DNA of 64,000 bases from Thermothelomyces thermophilus ATCC 42464 (GCF_000226095.1 NC_016477.1:868001-932000); one strand, 5' to 3'. Counted from the stretch's first letter, positions 48,251 to 59,897 are shown. Notes: generated by a model from the letters alone, not told the origin. Made by a program: numbers and translations.

Positions 48251-50782
48251 TAACTCTGCCGGCTTTGTAAACGCTTAAGTGGATAGTAAATGTTCTAGCT
48301 ATAGTATTATTAGCAAGAGAATATACTAGAAGTTTAGAATCGAGTAGATTAGTTTACCTACTATATATACCCTTAAGACTATAACTAGGTTATGATAGGA
48401 CCGGAAGATCACTTAGATAGCCTACATTATAATAGATATTAATAGCTAAGAGAGTTAGGCCACGTTTTATATAGTCCTAGGACTTATATATAATATAATA
48501 CTAGATCTTCTATAGATAGAACATTAGGAGGTCAAACTAGATATATATATAGGCGTTCTTGAAATTAGGATATAACTAGGATTACTTATCTATAAGATCT
48601 CTTCGTAGTTAAGATAGACAGGAATCTTTTAAATTATAGGTATAGTCTTTATAGGCATAGTTTAGAAGGTATAGAAGAAGAAAACTTCCGATACCTTCCT
48701 AGTTACTAGTATCTAGGAAATGATAACTATCCTAGAATTAAGACGCTAATTTGATAGAGAAGGTATAGAGAATAGGGGTACCTAACTAGGGCCTAGTACA
48801 GAGTTAGAGGTCACCTTACTAGACGAACTTCATAACTTTACTAACCTCTTTAATAAGGAGAAAGCTAGTAGACTTCCCCTATATTATAGCACGGCCGATT
48901 ATTATATCAAATTAAAGGAAGGCCTAAATAGAAAGATCTCTAAACTCCCTTAGGGGCCTCTCTATAATATGCCACGGGATTATTTATCAGAAGTCCAAAA
49001 GCAAGTCGTTAACTTACTAGATAAGGGATAGATCCGAGCTAGCTCCTCTTTAGCCGCTGCCCTTGTCCTCTTAGTAAAGAAAGCAGACGGAGGTTAGAGG
49101 TTCTATATTAACTATTAAGCACTAAATAAGATTATAAAGCAAGATCGATACCCCCTCCTACTTATTAAGGAAATATTTCGCTCCCTAGCCAGAGCTAAGT
49201 AGTTTATAAAGTTAGATATCTAGGCAGCCTTCTACCGTATCTAGATCGTAGAGGGCTATAAACATTTGATAGTATTCTAGACCTAGTTTAGCCTCTTTAA
49301 GTGGCTTATCTATCTCTTTAGAGTTATAGGTATACCTATAACCTTCTAACGATATATTAATAACGCTCTTGGCCTAACGTTTAGAGACTTCGTAATAGTA
49401 TACCTCGATAATATCTTAGTTTATACTTTAAGTAGTAAGAAAGATTATATAAGGTAAGTAAGGGACGTGCTCTAAAGGTTATAGAAAGCAAGACTTATAT
49501 TAGACCTTAAGAAGTATACGTTTACTATAAAAGAAGTCAAGTACCTTAGCTATATCGTAAAGGTAGGGGCCTAGGTCTGTCTAGACCCTGAAAAGCTAGC
49601 CGCCATCCGTAAGTAGGAGGCACTATGGAAGGTTTAGAGAGTACGAAGCTTCCTAGGGTTTGCTAATTTCCACCAAGACTTTATCCCTAACTTTTCTAGG
49701 CTAACGGAACCCTTGATACGGTTAACCTATAAGAATACCCTATTCTAGTAAGGGACTAAGGAATAAAAGGCCTTTGACGCCCTTAAGACGGCCTTTATAT
49801 CGGAACCTGTCCTTATATAATAGGACCCTAAATAGGAGACGGTACTTAAGGCAGATTACTCTAGGACGGCGCTAGAAGGGTACCTATCCTAGTAGGGAGA
49901 AGATAGGGTCCTATACCCTATAGCCTATTACTCTATAAAACTAACCCTAGCTAAATAGAATTATATAATCTATAATAAGGAATTACTTATGATTATCTTA
50001 TACCTAAAGGCCTAGTCGGCCGAGCTATATAATATTATAGCCCCCTTTTAGATCTTAACTAACTATAAAAACCTCGAATACTTTTCCTAGCCTTGTTTAA
50101 TTAGTAAGTAGCAAGCTCGATAGGCTAAGATACTCTCCCTCTTTAACTTTAAGCTCCGTTACTAACCTAGGTTATAAGTGTCCTACCCTAACGCCCTATC
50201 CTGTCATGAACAAGACTTTCCCGAAGATATATAGCATATAGTATAACTTCTCCCTACTATCCAGATAGATACGATAGATACCTTGACGTTATCTAAAGTA
50301 TCCTACCTTCCAAAGGGGAGTACTATTTTTACAGACAAACAACTAGTAGCCTTATAGGATAAGAGAGTTATCAAGGACGAACATTATATATACTAACTCT
50401 AGGCTATATAGGACAGGGCCTGAAAATTTCCAAAGGAAGTAAATGTAGCGTAGACCTAGATTATAGATTGCTCCTTTAATATATAGGGTGCTCTCTAGTT
50501 CTAGGGTAGACTTTAGCTCCCTATATAGAAACTACTTACTATTACCATCCTTTAATATATCTATAACTCCCCTATATTAGGTTACCTAGGGAGGAATAGG
50601 CTATTTAAAATGCTTTAACAGGACTACCATTAGGATTTTATATCCCTAGACGTAAAGAGGTTTATAAGGAACTATTATACGTGTTAAAGGGCTAAGGTTT
50701 TACATTAACTACAACAAGGACTCCTCTAGCCCCTACCTATCGCCGACCGCTTCTAGAAATAGATTTCTATCAATTTTATAGT
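48200..50782 (+). pseudogene. pol: C2 pol, first part (PR-RT-RH-IN zinc finger)
   Basis: Protease about 48200-48530. RT about 48880-49690, with the YLDD box as YLDN at 49401-49412. RNase H about 49830-50200. The integrase zinc finger is about 50360-50720, ending in a Tyr/Cys-x-x-Cys pair (from YYTC-like CxxC). A3 interrupts after the codons for Ser-Ile-Asn-Phe-Ile, which in C1 read on into the integrase core. Confidence 0.82.
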
Positions 50783-51199
50783 TATCACGGAAATATACAT
50801 ACAGATGCCGCCTAAGCTACTAGCACGAATAGGCCAATCAAGTCAAAGGAACAAAAGGACCAATTATAGCATAGGAAGCATAATAATCACTACGCTCACC
50901 AGTAATCAGGGTAATCACCACCATACAATCACTCACAATCACCGTAATCAGGAATGATCACTAGGATTATATATACATATAGATAGTCACTCGTTAGGTA
51001 GACTCTAAGAGTTTACCAATAGTAACAATTACAATTACAGTACTTATACTAAGCATTGCTAATTACTATAAAAGATAACTCTAATATTATTATAAACCCT
51101 TTAGCTTTACCAAATCCCTTAGACGACCTACCTACCCGTCACGCTTAACCTACCTCCGTCTAGACCCTTTTAGAAGAAGTCTAAGTTAGGTTCATCACA
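50783..51199 (+). repeat. A3 5' LTR (417 bp)
   Basis: Starts TATCACGG and ends GGTTCATCACA. The U3 has a series of GATCAC/AATCAC-like repeats (about 50880-50965) that A1 and A2 lack. Confidence 0.93.
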
Positions 51200-51265
51200 C
51201 GTTATTACCACTCCCTTTGTTCTATCATAGTTTAGAATGGAGGTGACTTCGACCTCGACATCGAC

Positions 51266-53600
51266 ATGGCTACTAACGTCATAGCCGAATAGCTGCTTAC
51301 TTAGCTTGGTCAACTCTAGCAGCGGATCTAGGAGTTAGACCAGAGAGACAAGGCTGCTTAAGCTCGAATCAAGGAACTCGAGAACCGCGAAAAGTACTTG
51401 TAGAAGTTAGTTAACGAGGCCTATACCAAAATCGAGGCACTTAAGGGCGCCAAAGTGAAGCGTATTAAGATCGAACTACCTAGCAAATACGGAGGAACCA
51501 AGGAGGATCTCATAGGATTCCTAACAAATCTCTAATCTTACTTCTGGCTTAATGATAATAAGTTTCCGGATAATAAAGCCAAAGTCCTCTATATAGCTAT
51601 AAGACTAAAGGGTAAGGCACTTAGATAGTTTAAGCCTATATAGAATAACTATCTTACTAAGGAAGACAAAGACGACTGAGACGCGTTTATATAGGTAGTC
51701 TTCCGATCTTATAACCATTTTAAAGAAGAGCTTTAGAAAGTTTTTAGTAATAAAGACAAGAAGATTTATATATAAGAAAGACTCGCTAATCTCCGACAGA
51801 CCAAGTTAGTAGCCTCCTATGCCGTATAGTTTAGATAGGACATGCTTAAGTCTTAGCTTAATAATGAAGCGTTAATGTAATTGTTTTATAACGGCTTAAA
51901 GGAAAAGGTTAAGGACGAGCTATATAAATACGATCGGCCTAAGACTCTAGACGAATATATTATATAGGCTATTAGGATCGATAATTAACTCTATATACGA
52001 GAGTAGTGGAAAAGAGGTCGAATGAACGAAACTACAGCTAAGGCTAACGACAAGAAAAAGCAAGCATACGTTAGTACCTTATATAGGATGTACCCCGGAG
52101 CTATAGATATAGACGTAACATAGAAACAGGACTAGAAGAAGACGACCAAAGACAAGTCTAATATTACTTACTATAACTATAGAAAGAAAGGGCACTACAA
52201 GCAAGAATGCTAGAGCCCAAAGAAAGAATAGAAACTAGCCCTTAAAAAGGAAATTACAGCTATTGACGAAACTACTAAGGACGTTATCGAAGTAATGGCT
52301 ATAAGCTATAAAGACAAGGGTAGTGATATAGATAGTCTCGGACACGATAGTAACGGTAAAGATAAACAAGTACTATACTCCGAACTAGTCACTATAGACC
52401 TAGAGATAGGTCTTGCCGAATGGGACATGGCAGGAGAATATACACCGCCAGTTTCGATTCTCTTAGCCTTAAGGTAGTAAGGTTTCATAGTCACGTAGAG
52501 GCGGGATAGATCGTAGACAACCGATACCTAAGGAATCGAAAGACCTGGACCTAATGCTCTATTCCTCTAGGAACAAATCGAATGGTACCGTAACGAAGTT
52601 TTCTAACTTAGTATAGAACTACGCGAATAGGATAGGCGCTTGACTTGACTTGCCTAGCAGAGCGATAAGATAAAGGACGAAATAAGGGAACTCTAACGTA
52701 TCGTAGAAGCTATTAAAGGAGAATAGCCTGTAATATATAATGGGCCTAATAGCTACGCCAAGTACCTTAACGATTAGCAACTTAGTAATAATATACGGAA
52801 CCCAGAATACTAGTTTATATAAGCGAACCGTAGAAAAGACGAGCGTACGTAGGAAAGCTACTAGAAGAAATACTCTTATCTTAGCATTAGAGTACCTATA
52901 GCCTATATATAATGGGAAGGATTCGGGAAAGAATTCCAATACCTCCTAGGCAACGCTATACGACTATACCCTTGACACGAGGCATATATGTAAGTGCCCT
53001 AGTTCTAGTATATGGCATACGAATGCCGATACTACTTCCGTGACAAATTCGAAAACAATCATTAGCTAACCTAATAAGGAAATAAGAACGGAAGCTTACG
53101 CCCTATAGAATAGGTCTATAATATAGGAAATAGAGCGGCCGAATTGCTCTAGAAGATCGAAGCCTGTAATCTAGAAAGCATTACAATAGTTCTAAGACAA
53201 GCCTGGCCTAGGCACTATAGAACGGGACGAGACATATAGGACTCGTGCTAGAGCAATGATTACCTCTATTATATAGACGAAAAGAAATTGTAAATTTAGG
53301 AGCTTTAGATAAAGCTATAGCACGTACGACGGAAAGCAGAACGGACCTAATAGTAGGAAGCCGTAAGCACTTAATGGCTCACGGAAATAAGTACAATCGA
53401 CGAAGCCGCTATTAGCTAAATAACTAAAGAGGTTAGCACTAACCTAGGAAATAGGTCAGGGCCCTTCGAGGGGCCCGGAAACCATTAATGCCCGTATAGC
53501 GGCGAGTAGTAACGTAGTATAGGAGGGACTAGCATAAGAGACCACTATACCGAGACCTCCCGGCAGAAACATGGGAAATCGCTATAATCTTTAGACGACG
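51266..53600 (+). pseudogene. gag: A3 gag and linker
   Basis: An intact ATG at 51266 starts MATNVIAEQLLTQLG. It has a coiled coil (residues about 10-60), then the capsid-like part with FLTNLQSYFWLNDNKFPDN. A zinc knuckle at 52169-52210 follows the C-X2-C-X4-H-X4-C order with two Cys to Tyr. A long charged coiled-coil linker (52295-53000 and on) contains a 60-codon open piece (52295-52477). The frame goes on to a region before protease that in A4 is Trp-rich. Stops TAG/TAA. Confidence 0.87.
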
Positions 53601-56600
53601 GCGGCAAGACAAGTGACTATAGATAACAGCACAATAGAGACGGCACGAAATACTTGTACTAATAGATAGTAAAGCAGAGATAAACCTAATTTCGCCAACG
53701 CTTGTAAATTAGCTACAGATACCCTAGAAAATGAAGCAGAAGTATAGCATAGTTAAAGGGCCATTTCTAACGTAATAGGTACATAGGGAGACCGAACCAA
53801 TCGATATCACTATGGCAGGGAAGACTATAGTAGTCGTATTTAGCATTATAGACATAGGTAACGATAAAGATATGATATTAGGGTTACCATAGCATGAAGA
53901 TTACGACCTAGACATTAGCTAGAAGAATGGTAGCTACCTACGACCCTAAACAGAGTTATATTTGACTAGCGAGATAGGGAGCGCGCAAGGATTACAAGCA
54001 GACGATGCTCAAGGAAAGGTATATCCTACAGATCTACCGTAAGAGACGGATAGTGGCAGGCAGACTACTATAGACTCTAGAAGAGGTAGTATAATGACAT
54101 CGATATCGCGATAGGAGGAACGAGCTAAACCGCCGATAGCTATTCTCTCTATTAACGAATGTAGAGCACTGTAATTAGAGTAGTAGGTTAAGATAGGAGA
54201 AATCGCTAGTATTGCTATAGACGGAACTAAGTTTTTATATTATTAGAAAACCGAGAGACGAGATAAGACTAGGGAAGTATCGAAGGAGTATAAGGGATAC
54301 CTAGCATTCGAACCGAAGTATCTAGAAGGATTACTAGAACACGGCCTATAGGATTACGAGATCAAGCTTAAGGAAAGAGTATAACTAAAGTTCTTTAAGA
54401 TTTACTATATAAGCTAGACATAGAACGAAGAACTTAAGTAATATTTAGAAGAGAACCTTTAAAGAGGATATATCTACCTATTAATATCGCTAGCAGGCTA
54501 CCTAATCCTATTTATACCCAAGAAAGACGGAAAGCTACGGTTATACGTCAACTACCGGCAACTTAACGAATAGACCGTAAAAAACCGATACCCGTTACTA
54601 CTAATCTTATAGCTCTAAGATTAGTTAGCAGGAGCCTAATATTTTATATGTCTTGACTTGCTATCGGCCTATAACTATATATAGATCAAAGAAGGCGACA
54701 AGTGGAAAACGGCCTTTAGGACACCCTATAGCTACTATAAGTACCTCGTCATGCCATTTAGACTTACGAACACACCAGCAACATTCTAAGCCCTAATTGA
54801 TCAAGCTATCCGACCCTTTCTCGATAAATTTACAGTATGTTATCTTGATAATATACTTATCTTCTCTAAGACGATAGACAAATACTAGAAGCACGTGAAA
54901 GTAGTACTAGACGCGTTATACGCGTACAAGCTATCAGTTAACAAGGAAAAGAGCGAATTTCATGTTAGGAAAACGGTGTTCCTAGGATACGAAATATCCC
55001 CTGGACAAATTCGGATAGAACCTTTAAAGGTTGAAGCTATCAAGAATTGGCTATAACCGGCATTAGTTATAGAAGTACGAAGCTTCATCGGATTTGCGAA
55101 CTTCTACCAGATGTTTATTAGGAACTTTGGAGTGATCGTACGACCTTTATACAAGCTTACTAAGAAGAATGCTAAATTCTAATAGGAAGAGTAATATAAG
55201 TAAGCATTTACGTAAATCTGCGATGCCATTACTAAAGATCTAGTACTAGTACTACTAGACCCTAAGAAGCCATTCGAGGTGGAAATAGACACTTTAGACT
55301 ATGCCATCAGAGGACAATTAGGATAACGAGACAAACAAGGGAAGCTATATCCTATAGCCTTCTTTTTAAAGAAGCTTGATAGACTATGTCTTAATTATCT
55401 GATCTATAATAAGGAACTACTTATAATTATTAAAGCTTTTAAGGAATGGTAACTATACCTTAGTAGTATAATTAAACTAGTACAAGTATATATAGATTAT
55501 AAGAATTTGCAATACTTTACGACAATAAAGGAGCTTAACGGACGACAAATATAATAGGCAGAATTCCTTATAGAATTCAATTTTGAGATCCATTATAAGA
55601 AGGGCAAAGAGAACGTATAAGCAGATGCCTTAAGCCGACAAATGGATTATACGGAAGGATAAACGGAAACAACGCTACCGTTATTTAAGGAATAAACAGA
55701 TAGAACGCTATATCACGAAACGTAGACACCCGTGGAAGACGATCCACTTGACTTGTTCCTAGAGTATTACGCAATCTTTCAAGAAGAAAGGATTAACGAG
55801 GTATAGTATCAAGCAGCACCCGGACTAGTGGTACCTAACGGAGTAGAAGAAAGAGATAGGAAACTCTAGTACCGAGGTAAGGCGTATATCCGTGATAAAG
55901 ACTAATAGCTACGAATGATTCGAGAACTCTACGAGTCAAAACTTAGAGGATACAAGGGAGTTACGAAGACTGTTGTATAAGTTAAGAGACACTACGACTT
56001 TCTATAGTTAACGGCACGAGTTAAGGAAGTTGTACAGAGTTGCGATATCTACAATCGAAGCAAAATAGCACGATATAAGCCGTATAGGCTACTTTAGCTA
56101 CTACTAATAGCTAATAAACTATAGAGTTTAATTACGATAGACTTTATTACGAAGCTGCTAGAATCTAAGGACACGGCTATAGGAGTAATCTATAATAGTA
56201 TTCTTACTATAGTAGATCGCCTGACTAAATGAGTATACTTCTTTCCTTATAAGGAGTCCTAGACAGCCGAATAGCTAGCAGACGTGATCTATTGGCAAGT
56301 TGCATTAATATATACTTAGCCGTAAGAATAGATCACCGACAGAGATACCAAGTTCGCATCGAAGTTCTAGCAAGCGTTAATACAACGATTAGGCATCAAT
56401 AGCAAACTATTAATAGTATATTACCCGTAGACTGACAGACAAATAGAACAATTAAACCAAGTTATTAAGTAATATCTCCGTTCTTACGTTAACTACTAGC
56501 AAGATAACTAGGTTATACTATTACTAACAGTATAACTCGCTTATAATATAATGCCAATAGAAACGACCAAAGTCACACCGTTCTTTACAAACTACAGATA

Positions 56601-57150
56601 TAAAATAGACCTTAGGCAAGGACCAGAGGTCATAGTGCCAAGAGCAGCAGTCAAAGCAGAACAAATATACATACTATATAAAAAGCTCAAAAAGGAACTC
56701 GAGTTTATCAAGATCAGAATAAAAAACTACTATGACAAATATAGGCTCGAGGGACCTTGCCTAGAGAGGGGAGACAAAGTCTACCTGATCGTACGAAACT
56801 TACGAACCAAGCGACCAAGCATAAAGCTAGACTTCAAAAAGATCAGACCCTTCGTTATTAAAGAACGAATTTCGACATCTAACTACCGACTATCGTTACT
56901 GTTATCTATGCGACTACGGACGGATGTTTTTTATATTTTGCTTCTCAAACCAGCACCGAAAAACGCTAAGGTTGCTATATATATCGAAGCAGAAGATAAG
57001 GAAGAAGAATAGGACGTCGAAGAAATTCTAGATTTATATATTATTAATGGAGAACTGTAGTACCTAGTTAAATAGCTTGATTTCGGACTAGAAGATAACT
57101 TATAGGAACCTGTTAAGAATTTAAACTACCTTAAGAAACTAGAATAGTTC
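53600..57150 (+). pseudogene. pol: A3 pol (PR-RT-RH-IN-chromodomain)
   Basis: The protease site reads Asp-Ser-Lys-Ala-Glu near 53660 (Gly to Lys). RT about 54430-55150, with the YLDD box as YLDN near 54838-54850. RNase H about 55250-55650. Integrase zinc finger about 55920-56065 and core about 56130-56480. A 153-codon open stretch at 56551-57012 covers the integrase C-terminus with the GDKVYL and FVIKERISTSNYRLSL segments. The chromodomain is about 57010-57150. The order and spacing equal A4. Confidence 0.9.
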
Positions 57151-57723
57151 TATCGGTAGAACCTAGATCGGCTAAAGGCAAATCTAAGACAAAACCGAAA
57201 ATAGCGCCCTAGTTAATAACGTTAACGCTACCGTTAAGCTATATAACGGCCCCCGATTCCTACTATTCTACCACCTTTAATTCGTCTAGATTCGACAAAC
57301 CCCGTATAACTATATCTGCCCCCTTCTCTACTAGGAACTCTCGTTATTTATAGACCCGAGTCAGATAGGCTAACGCCTTGGAAGCTTTACGTTAATATTC
57401 TCGTAACAAGGCTTCGGCCTCTTTCTCTTTAGCCTTCAAACGACGTTGCTCGTATATAATACGATCTACTACATTATAATTAGAGATGTACTCTTATAAG
57501 AAAATAGGAACTTACAAGAAGAAACTAGAACGCTAGAACTATCGTAAGCACGACCCTGACGTATATAAGCCTCGTAGTGACGAGATTTTTTAATCATTTT
57601 GCATACTCGGTTATGCTCTACGCAATGAGAATATACCATCACTACGAACCTATAATCGGAAATAAACTAAGCCAAACGCTTACGACGAATAGATACTAGG
57701 GATCTGCGTACGTTAGATGGTAT
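57113..57723 (-). pseudogene. A3 antisense Zn2Cys6-like/coiled-coil gene with intron
   Basis: A divergent version of the A2 and A4 antisense gene. The start at 57723 is ATA (ATG before RIP). The cluster spacing C-X2-C-X6-C-X8-C-X2-C-X6-C is kept, with three Cys now Tyr and the last half reading H-Y-E-A-Y-IRQGRA-Y. The intron at 57469-57515 is 47 nt with a perfect GTAAGT donor, CTCTAAT branch and GTAG acceptor. Its removal joins Val-Ser-Ser to Leu-Asp-Arg in the frame of the coiled coil, which has KEKEAEALL and a RGLSNLDEL end. 611 minus 47 is 564, a multiple of three. Function unknown; DNA binding inferred from the cluster. Confidence 0.82.
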
Positions 57724-57819
57724 AATTAATAGTACAAAGGGCAACAAGAGGCTAAGGAGAAAAAAAACATATATAAGGAATGTAAGGGATGTTGGCGCTA
57801 TTTAAGATGGCCTAAAGAG

Positions 57820-57855
57820 GGCTTTCGGGTCGAAAGCCTTGGAGGGAGGGCATCG
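57820..57855 (+). promoter_or_regulatory. A3 hairpin and polypurine tract
   Basis: GGCTTTCG-GGT-CGAAAGCC at 57820-57838 is followed by GGAGGGAGGGCATCG and the LTR. Confidence 0.77.
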
Positions 57856-58272
57856 TGTCACGGAAATATGCATGCAGATGCCGCCTAAGCCACTGGCACA
57901 AATGGGCCAATCAAGTCGAAGGAACGAAAGGACCAATTATAGCATGGGAAGCATAGTGATCACTACGCTCACCAGTAATCAGGGTGATCACCACCATACG
58001 ATCACTTACAATCACCGTGATCAGGAATGATCACTAGGATTATATATATATATAGATAGTCACTCGTTGGGTGGACTCTGAGAGTTCACCAGTGGTAATA
58101 ATCACAATCACAGTACTTATACCGAGCATTGCTAATTACTGTGAGAGACAACTCTAGTGTTGTTATAAACCCTTTGGCTTTACCGAATCCCTTAGACGAC
58201 CTACCTGCCCGTTACGCTTAACCTACCTCTGTCTAGACCCTTTTAGAAGAAGTCTGAGTTGGGTTCGTTACA
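57856..58272 (+). repeat. A3 3' LTR
   Basis: TGTCACGGAAAT to GTTCGTTACA, 417 bp, less mutated than its 5' partner. The repeated TGATCAC motifs are well seen at 57956-58035. Confidence 0.93.
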
Positions 58273-58652
58273 ATAGTCGATCTCCCTATACGAGATAAGA
58301 ATTTACCCTAGTACCTTATAGTGATTACTAATCGGCTGTCAAAGTATATCTAGCTCGAAGCTATATCCTTGATAGGAGCCGAGGCGTACGTGCTCTAGTT
58401 CCGGGACGTATAGTAGCGGTTTTACGGATTTCTGATACAAATTATTACTAATCGCGGTTCGGACTAGCTTAGCTAGTTTTAGACTACTCTTTACAAGACT
58501 GTCGGGATCGAGTAACTACTATTAATAGCCTATTATCTATAAACAAATAGAGGTATAGAATATATAAATTAAGAGGTATAGACTATCTTATAGATTGTAG
58601 TTTCCTTTGCCTAGTATAACTAGCCTGAACATCTACCTATATACTAGCTTGC
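58273..58652 (+). pseudogene. pol: C2 integrase core fragment between A3 and A4
   Basis: Continues C2 pol after A3: LIVITNRLSKY-like strand (second-Asp region nearby) and the stretch before the last Glu (NRGIEYIN). Matches C1 24060-24430 in reverse complement. Ends at the A4 insertion; CTTGC (58648-58652) would be its target copy. Confidence 0.82.
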
Positions 58653-59104
58653 TGTGACGAACCCAACTCAGACTTCTTCTGAAAGGGTCCAGACGGAGGT
58701 GGGTGAAGCGGGACAAGCAGGCAGGTCGTCTGAGGGATTCGGTGAAGCCAAAGGGTTCACAACAACACTTAGAGTTATCTCTCACAGTAATCAGCAATGC
58801 TTGGTATGAGTACTGTGATTGTGATTGTTACCACTGGTGAACTCCTAGAGTCCACCATAACGAGTGACTATTTACATGTATATATACTCTTCCTGATCGC
58901 TTATGGCCTTCTTCGATCCTGTCTTTGGATCGCCTTTGGTAGCTAGCTATCCTCCGCTATCTTTCCCCTTTTGGCAATTGTTCGCTCGTGGTAGCCTGTG
59001 CTCCCTAGCGATCTGTGTCAGCCTCGCTTCGTGCCCTTTTTGATTGGTGGCTCATTCGGCCTGCTGCACCCCACTGGGTCGCGGTTTATGGTTGGCTTGT
59101 GACA
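58653..59104 (-). repeat. A4 3' LTR (452 bp)
   Basis: In element orientation TGTCACAAGCC to GGTTCGTCACA. The R/U5 half (58653-58880) matches A1-A3 closely. The U3 half (58880-59104) has no visible similarity to theirs and is GC-richer, making this a third U3 version. Confidence 0.9.
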
Positions 59105-59140
59105 CGATGCCCCCTCTTTAGGGCTTTCGACCCGAAAGCT
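59105..59140 (-). promoter_or_regulatory. A4 polypurine tract and hairpin
   Basis: In element orientation: hairpin AGCTTTCG-GGT-CGAAAGCC (59122-59140), then CTAAAGAGGGGGCATCG, then the LTR. One stem base differs from the other copies. Confidence 0.75.
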
Positions 59141-59219
59141 TCTCATGACTTGTTTCAAATACTACCAACATCCCCTTTCTCAATAGGTAACGTCCTTCTT
59201 CCGCTAACCTCCTTTTGTC

Positions 59220-59897
59220 ATGGATGATCGTATTCCCAGGAATCGTCGCGATCTCAAGCGCGAACGACACGCTATTGCGATCAAGATCGAGTGAGAGGGT
59301 TACGAAGTCGCCATGCCTTGCGAGCGTTGTTGGAATGCGAAGCCGCGGAAGCGTTGTGTGATGATGGAGGGTTTGAATAAGTGCTAAAATTGTGTTCGCA
59401 TGGGCAAGAAGTGCAGTGGTCCAAACGTTGCGGATGCCCGTAGGTTCCTTGTAGTTTTCCTTCGTAGTCTTGGGTTGCTAACTGTCTTAGTCCTTTCGAA
59501 TTTGTCGGAGCAGGAGAAGGTTTCGAAAGAGATTGCCGAGACCGAGGCGCTGCTTGCTTAGATGCTAAGCCGTTTGAGTCGATTACGTCGTTTATAGCAA
59601 TCCCTGCGCGATCGTGGTGCCGAAGTTTTTCGTTGTGGCATAGCTTGTCTGGAGGAAGAGGAAGAACTAGATACTCCTCCGCCGATGTCGGAGACACAGA
59701 CCCTCACGGGTCAGGCTCAGGCGTTGGGTACTTTTGACGTGCTTGATTGGGAGTCGATCGGGTTGGATCCCGGTCCTAATTCTGGCGGGTTCCCCTCTTT
59801 TTCTGTCGGGGAATAGGCTTTGGAGCCGGTTCTTGTAGCCGGTCAGGATTCTACCGGTGGAACTGCTCCAGCTTCTCAGGGCAATTCAGGTTCTTGA
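59220..59897 (+). pseudogene. A4 antisense Zn2Cys6-like/coiled-coil gene with intron
   Basis: ATG at 59220 (CT-rich leader before it) to TGA at 59895-59897. The cluster is C34-X2-C37-X8-C46-X8-C55-X2-C58-X6-C65, close to the fungal Zn(II)2Cys6 pattern (third Cys two residues later), with Lys/Arg between, as in DNA-binding clusters. The intron at 59440-59490 is 51 nt: donor GTAGGT, branch GCTAAC, acceptor CTTAG. Exon 2 has a coiled coil (QEKVSKEIAETEALL), then LRDRGAEVF, an EEEEE run and an acidic tail with DWESIGLD. The mature length would be 208 residues. Five internal stops (one TGA, one TAA, three TAG) all fit C-to-T changes of Arg or Gln codons. Regulatory role is inference. Confidence 0.83.
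59440..59490 (+). other. Spliceosomal intron in the A4 antisense gene (51 nt)
   Basis: GTAGGT...GCTAAC...CTTAG. It follows the zinc cluster by nine residues and splits a codon after its first base, as in A2 and A3. If left in, it would encode a hydrophobic stretch that is absent from the other versions. Confidence 0.75.

Larger units (their letters stand above)
50783..58272 (+). mobile_element. Ty3/gypsy chromovirus A3, complete (7490 bp)
   Basis: LTRs of 417 bp at 50783-51199 and 57856-58272. The 5-bp target duplication ATAGT lies at 50778-50782 and 58273-58277. Pol and R/U5 match A1 and A2, but the U3 half of the LTR and the antisense gene are a different version. Intermediate RIP: several frames of 150 codons or more survive. 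Confidence 0.95.
46649..58652 (+). mobile_element. Ty3/gypsy chromovirus C2, interrupted by A3 and A4
   Basis: 5' LTR 46649-46977, gag, protease, RT, RNase H and integrase zinc finger up to 50782. After A3 the integrase core runs 58273-58652, and then A4 begins. Joining 50782 to 58278 gives sequence continuous with C1 (24430 region, reverse complement). The 3' part lies beyond the window. It is inserted in B2. Confidence 0.9.

Noticed and set aside
52619-52939. 106-codon minus-strand frame
   Set aside because: Shadow of the A3 gag linker coiled coil; not open in the other A copies.
57839-58030. 63-codon frame
   Set aside because: Lies in the A3 3' LTR and starts in the polypurine tract; an accident of the GATCAC repeats.
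59440-59490. Hydrophobic, membrane-like stretch in the A4 antisense protein
   Set aside because: It is the 51-nt in-frame intron; A2 and A3 need intron removal at the same place to stay in frame.
59281-59697. 138-codon open frame on the minus strand in the same frame as A4 pol
   Set aside because: It lacks an ATG and lies exactly opposite the antisense zinc-cluster gene, whose cysteines and intron are conserved among copies. The minus frame has no counterpart in A1-A3.
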